From Paenibacillus naphthalenovorans (lineage in GTDB: Bacteria > Bacillota > Bacilli > Paenibacillales > NBRC-103111), in the NCBI RefSeq assembly GCF_900099895.1, contig NZ_FNDY01000018.1, positions 1 through 64,000 of the forward strand: 64,000 nucleotides of DNA, in the 5' to 3' direction. The notes beneath the pieces were generated by a model. It saw only the letters and a program-made list of their open reading frames with translations. It ran no database searches and was not told where the DNA came from. The number at the start of each line of letters is the position of its first letter. The first letter of the stretch is position 1. The position numbers were made by a program, and so were the translations under genes. Positions 56,762 through 64,000 of the stretch are shown piece by piece.

Positions 56762-57008
56762 CTTTTGACCTCCGGTCCGGTCCGGCTTCCGGCCGAGTCT
56801 GCGGGGCTCCCGCGATCATAACGGCAACCGGGCCGGAACCGGGGTCGCCCGCCCTTATAAGATGAAGCGTCGCCCGAAAAGCCTTTCAAGGTGGATTGAA
56901 CGCAAAGGGGCTTTGGCCTGGACTGGATGGAGGTACCGTTTATCCTTGGGTCGGTTTCTGTTACACTAGAACAGTTAAGGTATTTTTTATTCGGAGGTTA
57001 CTATTTCC

Positions 57009-59528
57009 ATGAGCGAAATACGCAAATCAGATATAGAGCTGCTTGCTCCCGCGGGGGATTGGGACTGTATGCGAGCGGCGGTGGCGAACGGGGCCGACGC
57101 CGTCTTTTTCGGCGTAGAAAAATTCAATGCCCGGGCCCGGGCGAATAATTTTCATACGGACGAGCTGCCGGACATTATGTCCTTTTTGCACCGTTACGGG
57201 GTTAAGGGCTTTTTGACGTTCAATATCCTGGTATTTGAAGAGGAACTGGAGGATGCCAAGTCGCTGATCGAAGCCTGTATCGATGCCGGCGTAGATGCGG
57301 TGATCGTACAGGACTTGGGTCTTGTGCGGATGATTCGCGAGCTGTCGCCGGACTTCCCGATTCACGGCTCGACGCAGATGACGATTACCTCGCCGGAGGC
57401 GGTGGAATTCACGAAGCCGTTTGATATCGAACGGGTAGTGCTGGGGCGTGAAAACAACCTGAAGCAGATCAGGCAGATCGGCGAGCAGGCCAAGCTTCCG
57501 ATGGAAGTATTTGTGCACGGGGCGCTCTGCGTGTCTTATTCAGGACAATGCCTGACCTCGGAGATGTGGGGCGGCCGTTCGGCCAACCGCGGCGAATGCG
57601 CCCAAGCCTGCCGGCTTCCGTACGATCTGATGGTGGACGGGGAGCATAAGCCGATGGGGGATGTGGCCTATCTGTTATCCCCGAAGGATTTGGCGGCGAT
57701 CGAGCTGGTGCCGGAGCTGATTGAAGCGGGCGTAACCTCTTTTAAAATCGAAGGGCGGTTGAAAAGCCCGGAGTACGTGGCCAATGTGGTTTCGAAATAC
57801 CGCAAGGCGATTGACCGTTACTTCGACGGAGAGAACCCGAAGCCGACCAAAGAAGAGCTTAGGGAGCTTGAGCAAAGCTTCTCGCGCGGGTTTACGCACG
57901 GCTTCCTGAAAGGAACGAACAACAAGCAGCTGGTGGAGGGCACATACCCCAAAAGCCGCGGCGTTTACCTGGGACGCGTGAAGCAGGTGCTGAGGGACGG
58001 TGTGCTGTGCGAGCTGGAGGCGCCGCTGAAGCGGGGCGACGGCATTTGCTTTGACGCGGGGGATCCGACCAAGAAGGAAGAGGGCGGCCGCGTATACGAC
58101 CTGCGCCGAAAGGGCGTAAAGCTGGAGGGCGAAGCGCAGGGCGGTCTTGTTGAAATCGTGCCGGGCCGCAGCGACGTCGATCTGAGCCGCGTGCATGTCG
58201 GCGACCGGATTTGGAAGACCAACGACCCGCATCTGGACAAAAGAATGCGCCAGTCGTTCGAGACGGACAAGCCTTACCGTGTGTTCCCGGTTAACGTGAA
58301 GGTGATCGGAGCCGCAGGTCAGCCGCTGAAGAGCGTATGGACGGACGTGACGGCCAATCATACCGTAGTCGTAGAGTCGGAGCTGCCGCTGGCTCCCGCC
58401 GAGAAGAGGCCGATGACGGTCGAACTGTTCCGCGAGCAGTTCGGACGGCTGGGCGGAACGATTTACAAGCTCGACGGGCTTGAGGTTCATCTTGGCGGGG
58501 ATTTGATCGTACCGATGCGCGAGCTGAACCAGATGCGCCGCCGGGCAGTGGAGCTGCTGCAGGAGTGGCGTGAGCGCCCTCGGGCTTACATCAAGCGCAG
58601 CGTGGATGTATACGGCGATACGCCTGTGCAGCCGGCTGCTCCCGCCACGCCTGTCGGCGGACAGGCCCGGGCGCGGCTGACGGCGCTCTGCCGCAGCCTC
58701 GACCAGGTGCAGGCGGCCTGCGCGATGAACGTCGAGCTAATCTATGCCGATTTCGAGTTTATCAAGCAGTTTCCTGCCGCCGTGGAGGCCGCCCGCGCCG
58801 CGGGCAAGCGCATCGCGCTTGCGACGCCGCGCATTCATATGCCTGGTGAAACGGGCTATTTCAAGAACATCCTGAACCTGAAACCCGATGCGGTATTGGT
58901 TCGCAATACAGGAGCGGTCTACTGGTTTATGCGCTATTTCGCCGAGCATCCATCGGAAGCCCGTCCGGAACTGATCGGCGACTTCTCGCTGAATGTCGCC
59001 AACCATAAGACGGCCGCGCTGTTTCTGGATGCCGGGCTCAGCCGCGTGACCCCGTCCTACGACCTGAACATTCAGCAGATGGTCGATCTGCTGCGCCGTA
59101 CGGATACTTCGCGCCTGGAGATCGTCATCCATCAGCATTTGCCGATGTTCCATACGGAGCACTGCGTCTACTGCACGTTCTTGAGTCCGGGTACGGACTA
59201 CACGAACTGCGGCCGGCCGTGCGAGGAGCACCGCGCTTCCCTGAAGGACCGCGTCGGCTTCTCGCATCCGGTCCGCGTCGACGAAGGCTGCCGGAACACC
59301 GTGTACAATGCGATCGACCAATCCGGTGCGGAATACCTTGCGAACTTCATGGAGCTGGGGGTGCCTTCATACCGTGTGGAGTTTTTGGAGGAATCGCCCG
59401 AAAAGGTGCAGGAGGTGCTCGGATTGTACGAGCGCGCTCTGCGCGGCCAGATCAGCGGCACACAGGTGTGGAAAACATTGAAATCGACCAACCAGCTCGG
59501 CGTCACGCGCGGGCAGCTGGTGAAATAG
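57009..59528 (+). CDS. U32 family peptidase, RlhA/YdcP-like
   Basis: 839 residues. N-terminal U32 domain (about 8-280: LLAPAGDWDCMRAAVANGADAVFFG, VFVHGALCVSYSGQCLTSE, RGECAQACRLPYDL, with a Cys cluster), followed by a DUF3656-type insert (about 380-510) and a second conserved half with EHCVYCTFLSPG. E. coli RlhA, of this large class, hydroxylates C2501 of 23S rRNA together with prephenate and iron-sulfur support; others (TrhO/P-like) act on tRNA. RNA hydroxylation is thus more likely than proteolysis. Stands alone. Confidence 0.88.
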   Translation: MSEIRKSDIELLAPAGDWDCMRAAVANGADAVFFGVEKFNARARANNFHTDELPDIMSFLHRYGVKGFLTFNILVFEEELEDAKSLIEACIDAGVDAVIVQDLGLVRMIRELSPDFPIHGSTQMTITSPEAVEFTKPFDIERVVLGRENNLKQIRQIGEQAKLPMEVFVHGALCVSYSGQCLTSEMWGGRSANRGECAQACRLPYDLMVDGEHKPMGDVAYLLSPKDLAAIELVPELIEAGVTSFKIEGRLKSPEYVANVVSKYRKAIDRYFDGENPKPTKEELRELEQSFSRGFTHGFLKGTNNKQLVEGTYPKSRGVYLGRVKQVLRDGVLCELEAPLKRGDGICFDAGDPTKKEEGGRVYDLRRKGVKLEGEAQGGLVEIVPGRSDVDLSRVHVGDRIWKTNDPHLDKRMRQSFETDKPYRVFPVNVKVIGAAGQPLKSVWTDVTANHTVVVESELPLAPAEKRPMTVELFREQFGRLGGTIYKLDGLEVHLGGDLIVPMRELNQMRRRAVELLQEWRERPRAYIKRSVDVYGDTPVQPAAPATPVGGQARARLTALCRSLDQVQAACAMNVELIYADFEFIKQFPAAVEAARAAGKRIALATPRIHMPGETGYFKNILNLKPDAVLVRNTGAVYWFMRYFAEHPSEARPELIGDFSLNVANHKTAALFLDAGLSRVTPSYDLNIQQMVDLLRRTDTSRLEIVIHQHLPMFHTEHCVYCTFLSPGTDYTNCGRPCEEHRASLKDRVGFSHPVRVDEGCRNTVYNAIDQSGAEYLANFMELGVPSYRVEFLEESPEKVQEVLGLYERALRGQISGTQVWKTLKSTNQLGVTRGQLVK

Positions 59529-59543
59529 CCTTACTGTTTATAG

Positions 59544-59588
59544 AAACCGCCGCCTCGGCTTTGCATAAAGCCGGTGCCGCGGTTTTTC
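59544..59588. terminator. Terminator after the U32 gene
   Basis: AACCGC..CGGCTTT pairs with AAAGCCG..GCGGTT, loop GCAT, then TTTTTCCTTTT. Placed between convergent genes. Confidence 0.85.
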
Positions 59589-59591
59589 CTT

Positions 59592-59825
59592 TTATACCAA
59601 GCTGATTTTAATCGAAGGGCTATCAACCACATCCTGATCGAAGACTAAGTTAAACGGTACATAGGCCGGCGACCAATCGCCGTTTTCCTCGCCAAAGCCC
59701 ATATTCTGTTTGGTGGATAAGAACAGATCGACTTGTTGAACGGGCCCGAAGCTGAGATTGCTCCCCCGATCCAGCACGTTGGCTTTAAAACCTAATAAAT
59801 TCACCATCATCGGTTTGAAAATCAT
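59592..59825 (-). CDS. Small protein, paralogue of its neighbour, possibly spore-related
   Basis: 77 residues; the ATG at 59825 overlaps the stop of the upstream small gene by 4 bases. The pattern FKANVLDRGSNLSFGPVQ, QNMGFGEENGD and FDQDVVDSPS can be aligned with the neighbour's LKINSIENASAVNVGQ, LQGYGQNYGD and GRDQVDSP, so the two are tandem paralogues. Such short proteins with N-S-I and VNxGQN motifs are, in my recollection, found in spore-forming Bacilli, but no function is established. Confidence 0.65.
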   Translation of the reverse strand: MIFKPMMVNLLGFKANVLDRGSNLSFGPVQQVDLFLSTKQNMGFGEENGDWSPAYVPFNLVFDQDVVDSPSIKISLV

Positions 59826-60010
59826 CGGTATTCCTCCCCGGGCGCAATGAGTGCGGAGCGCTGCAAAGCAGGTGAATCCACCTGATCCCTGCCGTCGACG
59901 AAATGCCGGTTGCCCGCGAAGCTCGCCTCATCGCCGTAATTTTGTCCATAGCCCTGCAAACGTTTGTCCGAATTCGTCCATTCCGCTAAAAAATTTTGTC
60001 CTACATTCAC
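59822..60010 (-). CDS. Small protein of the same family, start codon unclear
   Basis: The only ATG/GTG/TTG start is GTG at 60010, giving 62 residues, but it lacks a ribosome site. Upstream in frame the sequence still reads like the family (LKINSIENASA) as far as about 60048, where no standard start exists before a stop at about 60055. Either translation begins at an ATT codon or the gene has lost its start. Translationally coupled to the next gene by a 4-base overlap. Confidence 0.5.
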   Translation of the reverse strand: MNVGQNFLAEWTNSDKRLQGYGQNYGDEASFAGNRHFVDGRDQVDSPALQRSALIAPGEEYR

Positions 60011-60293
60011 CGCCGAGGCATTTTCGATGGAATTAATTTTTAAAATGAAAATACTATATAATTACTGTGGAATGTCCCATCTCTCGAATGGCTGGAAATC
60101 GCCAAAAATTTTACCGGAAACGCTTTTGAACGGACATATTTGACTAGTCCTATCTTATTCACTTTGACGAATCTGAAATTGGTTTCTGATAGATAAAACA
60201 CGGGGGACATCCTCCGTTAACGACATGTACCGGCGAATAGGACCGTACCTTAGTCCATGCTATAGTCCATTCTATGTGAAACGGGGTGATTTC

Positions 60294-60719
60294 ATGTGGC
60301 CATTCTCCCGATCAAATCGCGGGTTTTTACCCAAGGACAAACCTTATGCCCATTTGGAAAGGAGAATCGCCGAATTGGAACGCAAGCTGCAGGAGCAGGC
60401 TCAAGCCAAGCCGGAAGATCCGAAGCCGGCAGAAGCGAAGCCGACGGTCGTTATCGAGCATATTGCGATCGAGAAGCTTATCGTGGAAAAATGGGATCAC
60501 AGTAACAATTTCGGTGCCCTGGGGATTAAAGAGCTGGAAGGGAAGCTGAATATCGGCGTGAATTATTCGGGCCCGATTGACGGCGAGGGGATCAAGGATT
60601 TGTTTCCGAACTCCAAGAAGCAGCCGGAGAGCAAGGGGAACCCTCCATTAAAGCCAAAACCGGGCTTCAAGGACGGCTCAAAGGGGCCAAGCTGTACGAT
60701 TCGGGGGAAACCATTGTAA
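60294..60719 (+). CDS. Coiled-coil protein, GerPC-like
   Basis: 141 residues from ATG 60294 with GGGGTGAT upstream. A basic start (MWPFSRSNRGFLPKD) leads into a coiled coil (about 20-45), then VVIEHIAIEKLIVEKWD and ELEGKLNIGVNYSGP, a pattern seen in the spore germination protein GerPC. The tail is Pro/Lys/Gly-rich. Divergent from the pair of small spore-like genes, hinting at a spore-surface locus, but the rest of a gerP operon is absent. Confidence 0.6.
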   Translation: MWPFSRSNRGFLPKDKPYAHLERRIAELERKLQEQAQAKPEDPKPAEAKPTVVIEHIAIEKLIVEKWDHSNNFGALGIKELEGKLNIGVNYSGPIDGEGIKDLFPNSKKQPESKGNPPLKPKPGFKDGSKGPSCTIRGKPL

Positions 60720-60753
60720 ATGGGCAAACGAGAGCGATGCTGTAGAGGAAAGC

Positions 60754-60783
60754 CTTCGGACTTTTGGGTCTGAAGTTTTTTTG
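60754..60783 (+). terminator. Terminator after the GerPC-like gene
   Basis: CTTCGGAC pairs with GTCTGAAG (one G-T pair), 6-base loop, then eight T's. Confidence 0.88.
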
Positions 60784-60932
60784 TCTGGTCATGGACGCAA
60801 AATTTTAATCCAGATTTCAGGTTCGATTAAGGTTTTATTATACATGGGCTTGTATATTGTTTGTGGTTAAGCCGTATAAAAGATGGGAATGGCTGTAATG
60901 TGGAAAAAGTGGGTATAACGGGAGGTTGTGGT

Positions 60933-61985
60933 ATGCTCGAGGTGAAACAGGTCAGCAAAGTATACGAAAATCAAAGAGGGGTCCAAAGCATCGATTTCTC
61001 TATGAGCCGCGGAGAGATCGTCGGGTTCCTCGGGCCCAACGGCGCCGGTAAAACGACTACCATGCGGATGATCACAGGCTATTTGAATCCGACGCAGGGC
61101 ACGATTACGATTGACGGCTTGTCGATGTCGGATCATCCGAAGAAAGCGCGGCAGAAGATCGGATATTTGCCTGAGACGCCGCCGCTGTATCCGGAGCTTA
61201 CGGTCGGGGCTTATTTGCAGTTTATCGCCGATTTGCGTGGCATTCCGGCAAAGGAGCAGAAAAGCCGCATCGGCGAGGTAGTAGAGCGGCTCGGTTTGCA
61301 GGGACGCGAACGGCAGGTCATCCGGAGCTTGTCCAAAGGGTACAAGCAGCGTGTCGGTCTGGCGCAGGCCATCCTACATCAACCGGACCTGTTGGTGCTG
61401 GACGAACCGACTTCAGGGCTGGATCCCAAACAAATCATCGAAATCCGCCAGCTCATCCGGGAGCTGGGCGAGAATCATACCGTGCTGCTCAGCACGCATA
61501 TATTGCCCGAAATCAATACGCTGTGCAATCGTGTATTAATCATCAATCAAGGCCGCATCGTCCTGGATGGACAGCCCGAACGGCTGGCGCATACGATGGG
61601 CGAAGCCTTCGAGGTATCGCTTGAAGTGAAGGGCCCGCGCGAGGCCGTGCTTGAGGAACTGCGCGGCGTGCCCGGCGTAGCCGGCGTAAGGGAGCTGGAC
61701 GGCGAAGCGCCGAAACCGGAATCGAATGCTGCGGATTCGGCCGCGGAGTCTTCCGTGGCGGACAGTCCGGATGCGACGGTGAAGGTGCTCGTAACCGCAG
61801 CGGCTGAAGAGGACATCCGCGAGGCGCTGTTCTACAGAATGGCCGAGCGCAGGTATCCGATTCTATCTATGAAAAAGGAGAGCCTCAGCTTGGAGGACAT
61901 TTTCTTGAAGCTGACAACAAGCGAAGCGCTGGAAGGAGCGGCTGGCGGCGAAACCGCTTCGGAGGAGGTGACCCCGGATGCGTAG
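60933..61985 (+). CDS. ABC transporter ATP-binding protein (GldA/ABC-2 type)
   Basis: 350 residues from ATG 60933 (GGGAGGT site); the 24-codon longer frame is not needed. Walker A GPNGAGKTTTMRM (about 36-48), LSKGYKQRVGLAQA signature, Walker B LLVLDEPTSGLDP, H-loop LLSTH. The C-terminal 110 residues form an accessory domain with an Ala/Ser/Glu-rich linker (about 255-285). The permease overlaps by 8 bases and a GldG-like protein follows, forming an export system of the GldAFG type. Confidence 0.93.
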   Translation: MLEVKQVSKVYENQRGVQSIDFSMSRGEIVGFLGPNGAGKTTTMRMITGYLNPTQGTITIDGLSMSDHPKKARQKIGYLPETPPLYPELTVGAYLQFIADLRGIPAKEQKSRIGEVVERLGLQGRERQVIRSLSKGYKQRVGLAQAILHQPDLLVLDEPTSGLDPKQIIEIRQLIRELGENHTVLLSTHILPEINTLCNRVLIINQGRIVLDGQPERLAHTMGEAFEVSLEVKGPREAVLEELRGVPGVAGVRELDGEAPKPESNAADSAAESSVADSPDATVKVLVTAAAEEDIREALFYRMAERRYPILSMKKESLSLEDIFLKLTTSEALEGAAGGETASEEVTPDA

Positions 61986-62691
61986 AACCTGGGCGATTGC
62001 TAAAAAAGAGCTGCAGATGTATTTTTACTCGCCGACGGCGTATGCGGCTTTCGCGTTCTTTTTCCTCATAACGGGCTATTTTTTCAGCGCGAATTTCCTG
62101 TATCCGCCATATGTAGTCGATATTCGGCCGGTGGTGGGAAATATCACGTTCGTGTTTCTGTTTATCGTTCCTTTGCTGACGATGCGGCTCATTTCCGAGG
62201 AGCTGCGGCAAGGGACGGACGAGCTGCTGCTGACATCTCCCGCCAGTATTACGGAAATCGTACTCGGCAAATATACCGCGGCCGCTATCGTTCAGCTGCT
62301 GCTTGTCATCGGCAGCTTGATTTATCCGCTGATTTTGAGCGCTTACGGGACGTTCGAACTGCCGGTGCTGTGGCTGTCCTATCTTTCCATGTTTTTGCTG
62401 GGCGCGGCGATGATGGCGATCGGTTTGTTCGCTTCTTCACTAACGGCGCACCAAATGGTGTCGGGTATCGCCGCGTTTGCGATTCTGCTCGTTTTTTGGA
62501 CGATCGAATGGCTCGGGGATACAGTGGGCGGGAAAATCAAAGATTTTCTCGGTATGTTCTCCATTGTAGGCCGTACGCTCGACCTGCAGAAGGGCGTGCT
62601 CGATTTTGCCGACGTGCTTTTCTATATTACGCTGATTGCGGTGTTCGTGCTGCTCAGTATTCAAGTGCTGGAACGCAAACGCTGGAGATAA
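61978..62691 (+). CDS. ABC-2 type permease (GldF-like)
   Basis: 237 residues with six membrane segments. The cytoplasmic SEELRQGTDELLLTSPAS between helices 2 and 3 is characteristic of ABC-2 permeases of the GldF group. Overlaps the ATPase gene by 8 bases. In Bacteroidetes these proteins support gliding; in Firmicutes their cargo is unknown. Confidence 0.9.
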   Translation: MRRTWAIAKKELQMYFYSPTAYAAFAFFFLITGYFFSANFLYPPYVVDIRPVVGNITFVFLFIVPLLTMRLISEELRQGTDELLLTSPASITEIVLGKYTAAAIVQLLLVIGSLIYPLILSAYGTFELPVLWLSYLSMFLLGAAMMAIGLFASSLTAHQMVSGIAAFAILLVFWTIEWLGDTVGGKIKDFLGMFSIVGRTLDLQKGVLDFADVLFYITLIAVFVLLSIQVLERKRWR

Positions 62692-62745
62692 TCGATAATC
62701 GCTTGAAGCGCGGACTACGCGCCAAGCAGAAGGGAGAAAGCCAAA

Positions 62746-64000
62746 GTGAACAAGTGGATACGCGGAACGAATGCGGTCGTGCTGTCGCTCGCCGTGATCG
62801 GCATTTTCATCGTGCTGACGATATTTTTGAACTCGATGAAAGGGCTGCAGCTTGATCTTACATTAAATAAGAAATTTTCGCTGTCGGAACAAACGACGCA
62901 AACGCTCGCTGCGCTGGAACAGGACGTGCGTATCGTCTCGCTGACGAGCGACCAGACCGATCCGTATATTAAACGCCAGGTGGTCGAGCTGGTGCAGGAA
63001 TATAAGAAACGCAGCGGGAAAATCACTTTCGACGAGTACGATATCGTGAAACAACCGGCCATCGCCAAGCAATATGACGTAAATCCTTCAGGAACGCTGG
63101 TGGTGGAGAGCGGTACGCAGAAAAACACGATCAACTACTACGATATGTTCCTTCCTGGCCAGCAGCAAGGGGAGTATCAGTTCAGCGGCGAGGAAAAGCT
63201 GACCCAGGCGCTCGTGAACCTGAACAGCAAGGAAAAACGCAAAGTGTATTTTCTTTCCGGACATAACGAGATTCCCCTGAATCAAATGAATACATGGCGC
63301 AGCGGACTCGAAGGAGAGAACTACGAAGTGGCGGACCTGAACCTGCTGCGCGAGGGCAAAATCCCGGAGGATGCTGAAATGCTGTTCATTATCGGGCCCG
63401 AGCAAGATATCAGCGATCAGGAAGCCCAACTGATCAAATCGTATTTGGACGGTAAGGGCAAGCTGTACCTGGCGCTAGGGTTTAATCAGGATATGACAAC
63501 CGGATGGAAAAATATCGACGGCCTTATGTCGGCTTACGGCATTAAAGACCAGCATGCCGTGGCGATCGAGCCGAAGCAAAGCGTGCTCTATGATCCGTTG
63601 ACGATTATTCCGGAATACGGGCCGCATAAAATTACCGAGAAGCTTCAGCAGTACAACCTGCTGACCATGATGACGCTGGCCGTATCGCTGAATGCGGATC
63701 AGCCAAATGAGAATTATACGGTGACTCCCATCCTTAAAACGACCAGTGCGGCCTATGGCGAAACCGATCTGAAGCGGCTTGCGCAGAGCAGCCAAAGCAG
63801 CAAGGATCAGACCGATATCCAGGGGCCGCTGAATTTGGGCTACGTCGTGGAAAACAAGGACCAGAAGCCGAAAGCGGTCGTTCTAGGCGGTTCGACGTTG
63901 TTCGTGGACCGGGTCATTTCGCAGCAGGGCAATCGTGACTTCGCTCTCAACAGCGTGGCTTGGCTGCAGGAGCAGACGAATCAGGTAACGATACGCCCGC
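62746..64000 (+). CDS. GldG-like ABC auxiliary protein (cut by window end)
   Basis: At least 418 residues from GTG 62746, with AAGGGAG about 10 bases before; no stop before the edge. N-terminal membrane helix (about 10-30), then the extracellular domain of the GldG/ABC_transp_aux family (NKKFSLSEQTTQTL, DEYDIVKQP, KVYFLSGHNE, LFIIGPEQDISDQEAQLI, AVVLGGSTLFVDR). The C-terminal helix is beyond the window. Works with the preceding ATPase and permease. Confidence 0.9.
   Translation, partial: MNKWIRGTNAVVLSLAVIGIFIVLTIFLNSMKGLQLDLTLNKKFSLSEQTTQTLAALEQDVRIVSLTSDQTDPYIKRQVVELVQEYKKRSGKITFDEYDIVKQPAIAKQYDVNPSGTLVVESGTQKNTINYYDMFLPGQQQGEYQFSGEEKLTQALVNLNSKEKRKVYFLSGHNEIPLNQMNTWRSGLEGENYEVADLNLLREGKIPEDAEMLFIIGPEQDISDQEAQLIKSYLDGKGKLYLALGFNQDMTTGWKNIDGLMSAYGIKDQHAVAIEPKQSVLYDPLTIIPEYGPHKITEKLQQYNLLTMMTLAVSLNADQPNENYTVTPILKTTSAAYGETDLKRLAQSSQSSKDQTDIQGPLNLGYVVENKDQKPKAVVLGGSTLFVDRVISQQGNRDFALNSVAWLQEQTNQVTIRP

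Noticed and set aside
1-64000. CRISPR arrays, tRNA or rRNA genes, complete insertion sequences or prophage
   Set aside because: No regularly spaced repeats, tRNA cloverleaf, rRNA stretch, transposase or phage structural gene was recognised by eye.

Overview
The window reads as the chromosome of an endospore-forming, flagellated Firmicute, most likely Paenibacillus or a close relative. The evidence is strong AGGAGG-type ribosome sites, GTG/TTG starts, low-GC Gram-positive gene families and B. subtilis-like synteny: fliW-csrA-hag, then flaG-fliD-fliS-fliT, hpf-secA-prfB, ftsEX with ctpB and minJ, and uvrBA. Genus is inferred from gene content only.

Layout. 1-94: the 3' end of a group II intron abutting the fliW ribosome site. 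112-2171: fliW, csrA and flagellin, with a CsrA-type hairpin in the hag leader. 2255-10997: an AT-rich flagellin-glycosylation island with two large TPR glycosyltransferases (one fused to a methyltransferase) and wbpA/B/D/E-type genes for a diacetamido uronic acid sugar nucleotide. 11081-13803: flaG, fliD, fliS, fliT. 14302-19176: cold-shock protein, ribosome hibernation factor (sigma-H-type promoter), secA and prfB with its programmed +1 frameshift. 19328-24057: a YitT membrane protein, and fdhD, an FdhF/YdeP-type molybdoenzyme and a DUF2294 protein on the minus strand. 24348-32519: arginine operon argCJBDFGH behind a promoter covered by two ARG boxes. 32708-40467: VanW protein, then ftsE, ftsX, an M23 hydrolase, ctpB-like protease and MinJ-like protein. 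40545-47250: motAB (minus) and uvrBA (plus) behind a LexA-type box. 47729-49636: small or general genes.

49698-56699 (minus strand) is the most unusual region. From one strong promoter it carries a membrane-anchored FG-GAP repeat protein, a carrier protein, a class II aminoacyl-tRNA-synthetase-like amino acid:carrier-protein ligase, an SGNH protein, a 36-residue DltX-like peptide and an MBOAT acyltransferase. The logic is that of the Dlt (D-alanyl teichoic acid) pathway, but the DltA adenylation enzyme is replaced by a tRNA-synthetase relative. I infer a pathway that adds an amino acid to a cell-surface polymer.

57009-64000: a U32 protein (RlhA-like), a set of small proteins that look spore-related, and a GldA/GldF/GldG-type ABC export cluster running off the right edge.

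Positions were read by eye. Gene ends are reliable; short sites may be off by one or two bases.
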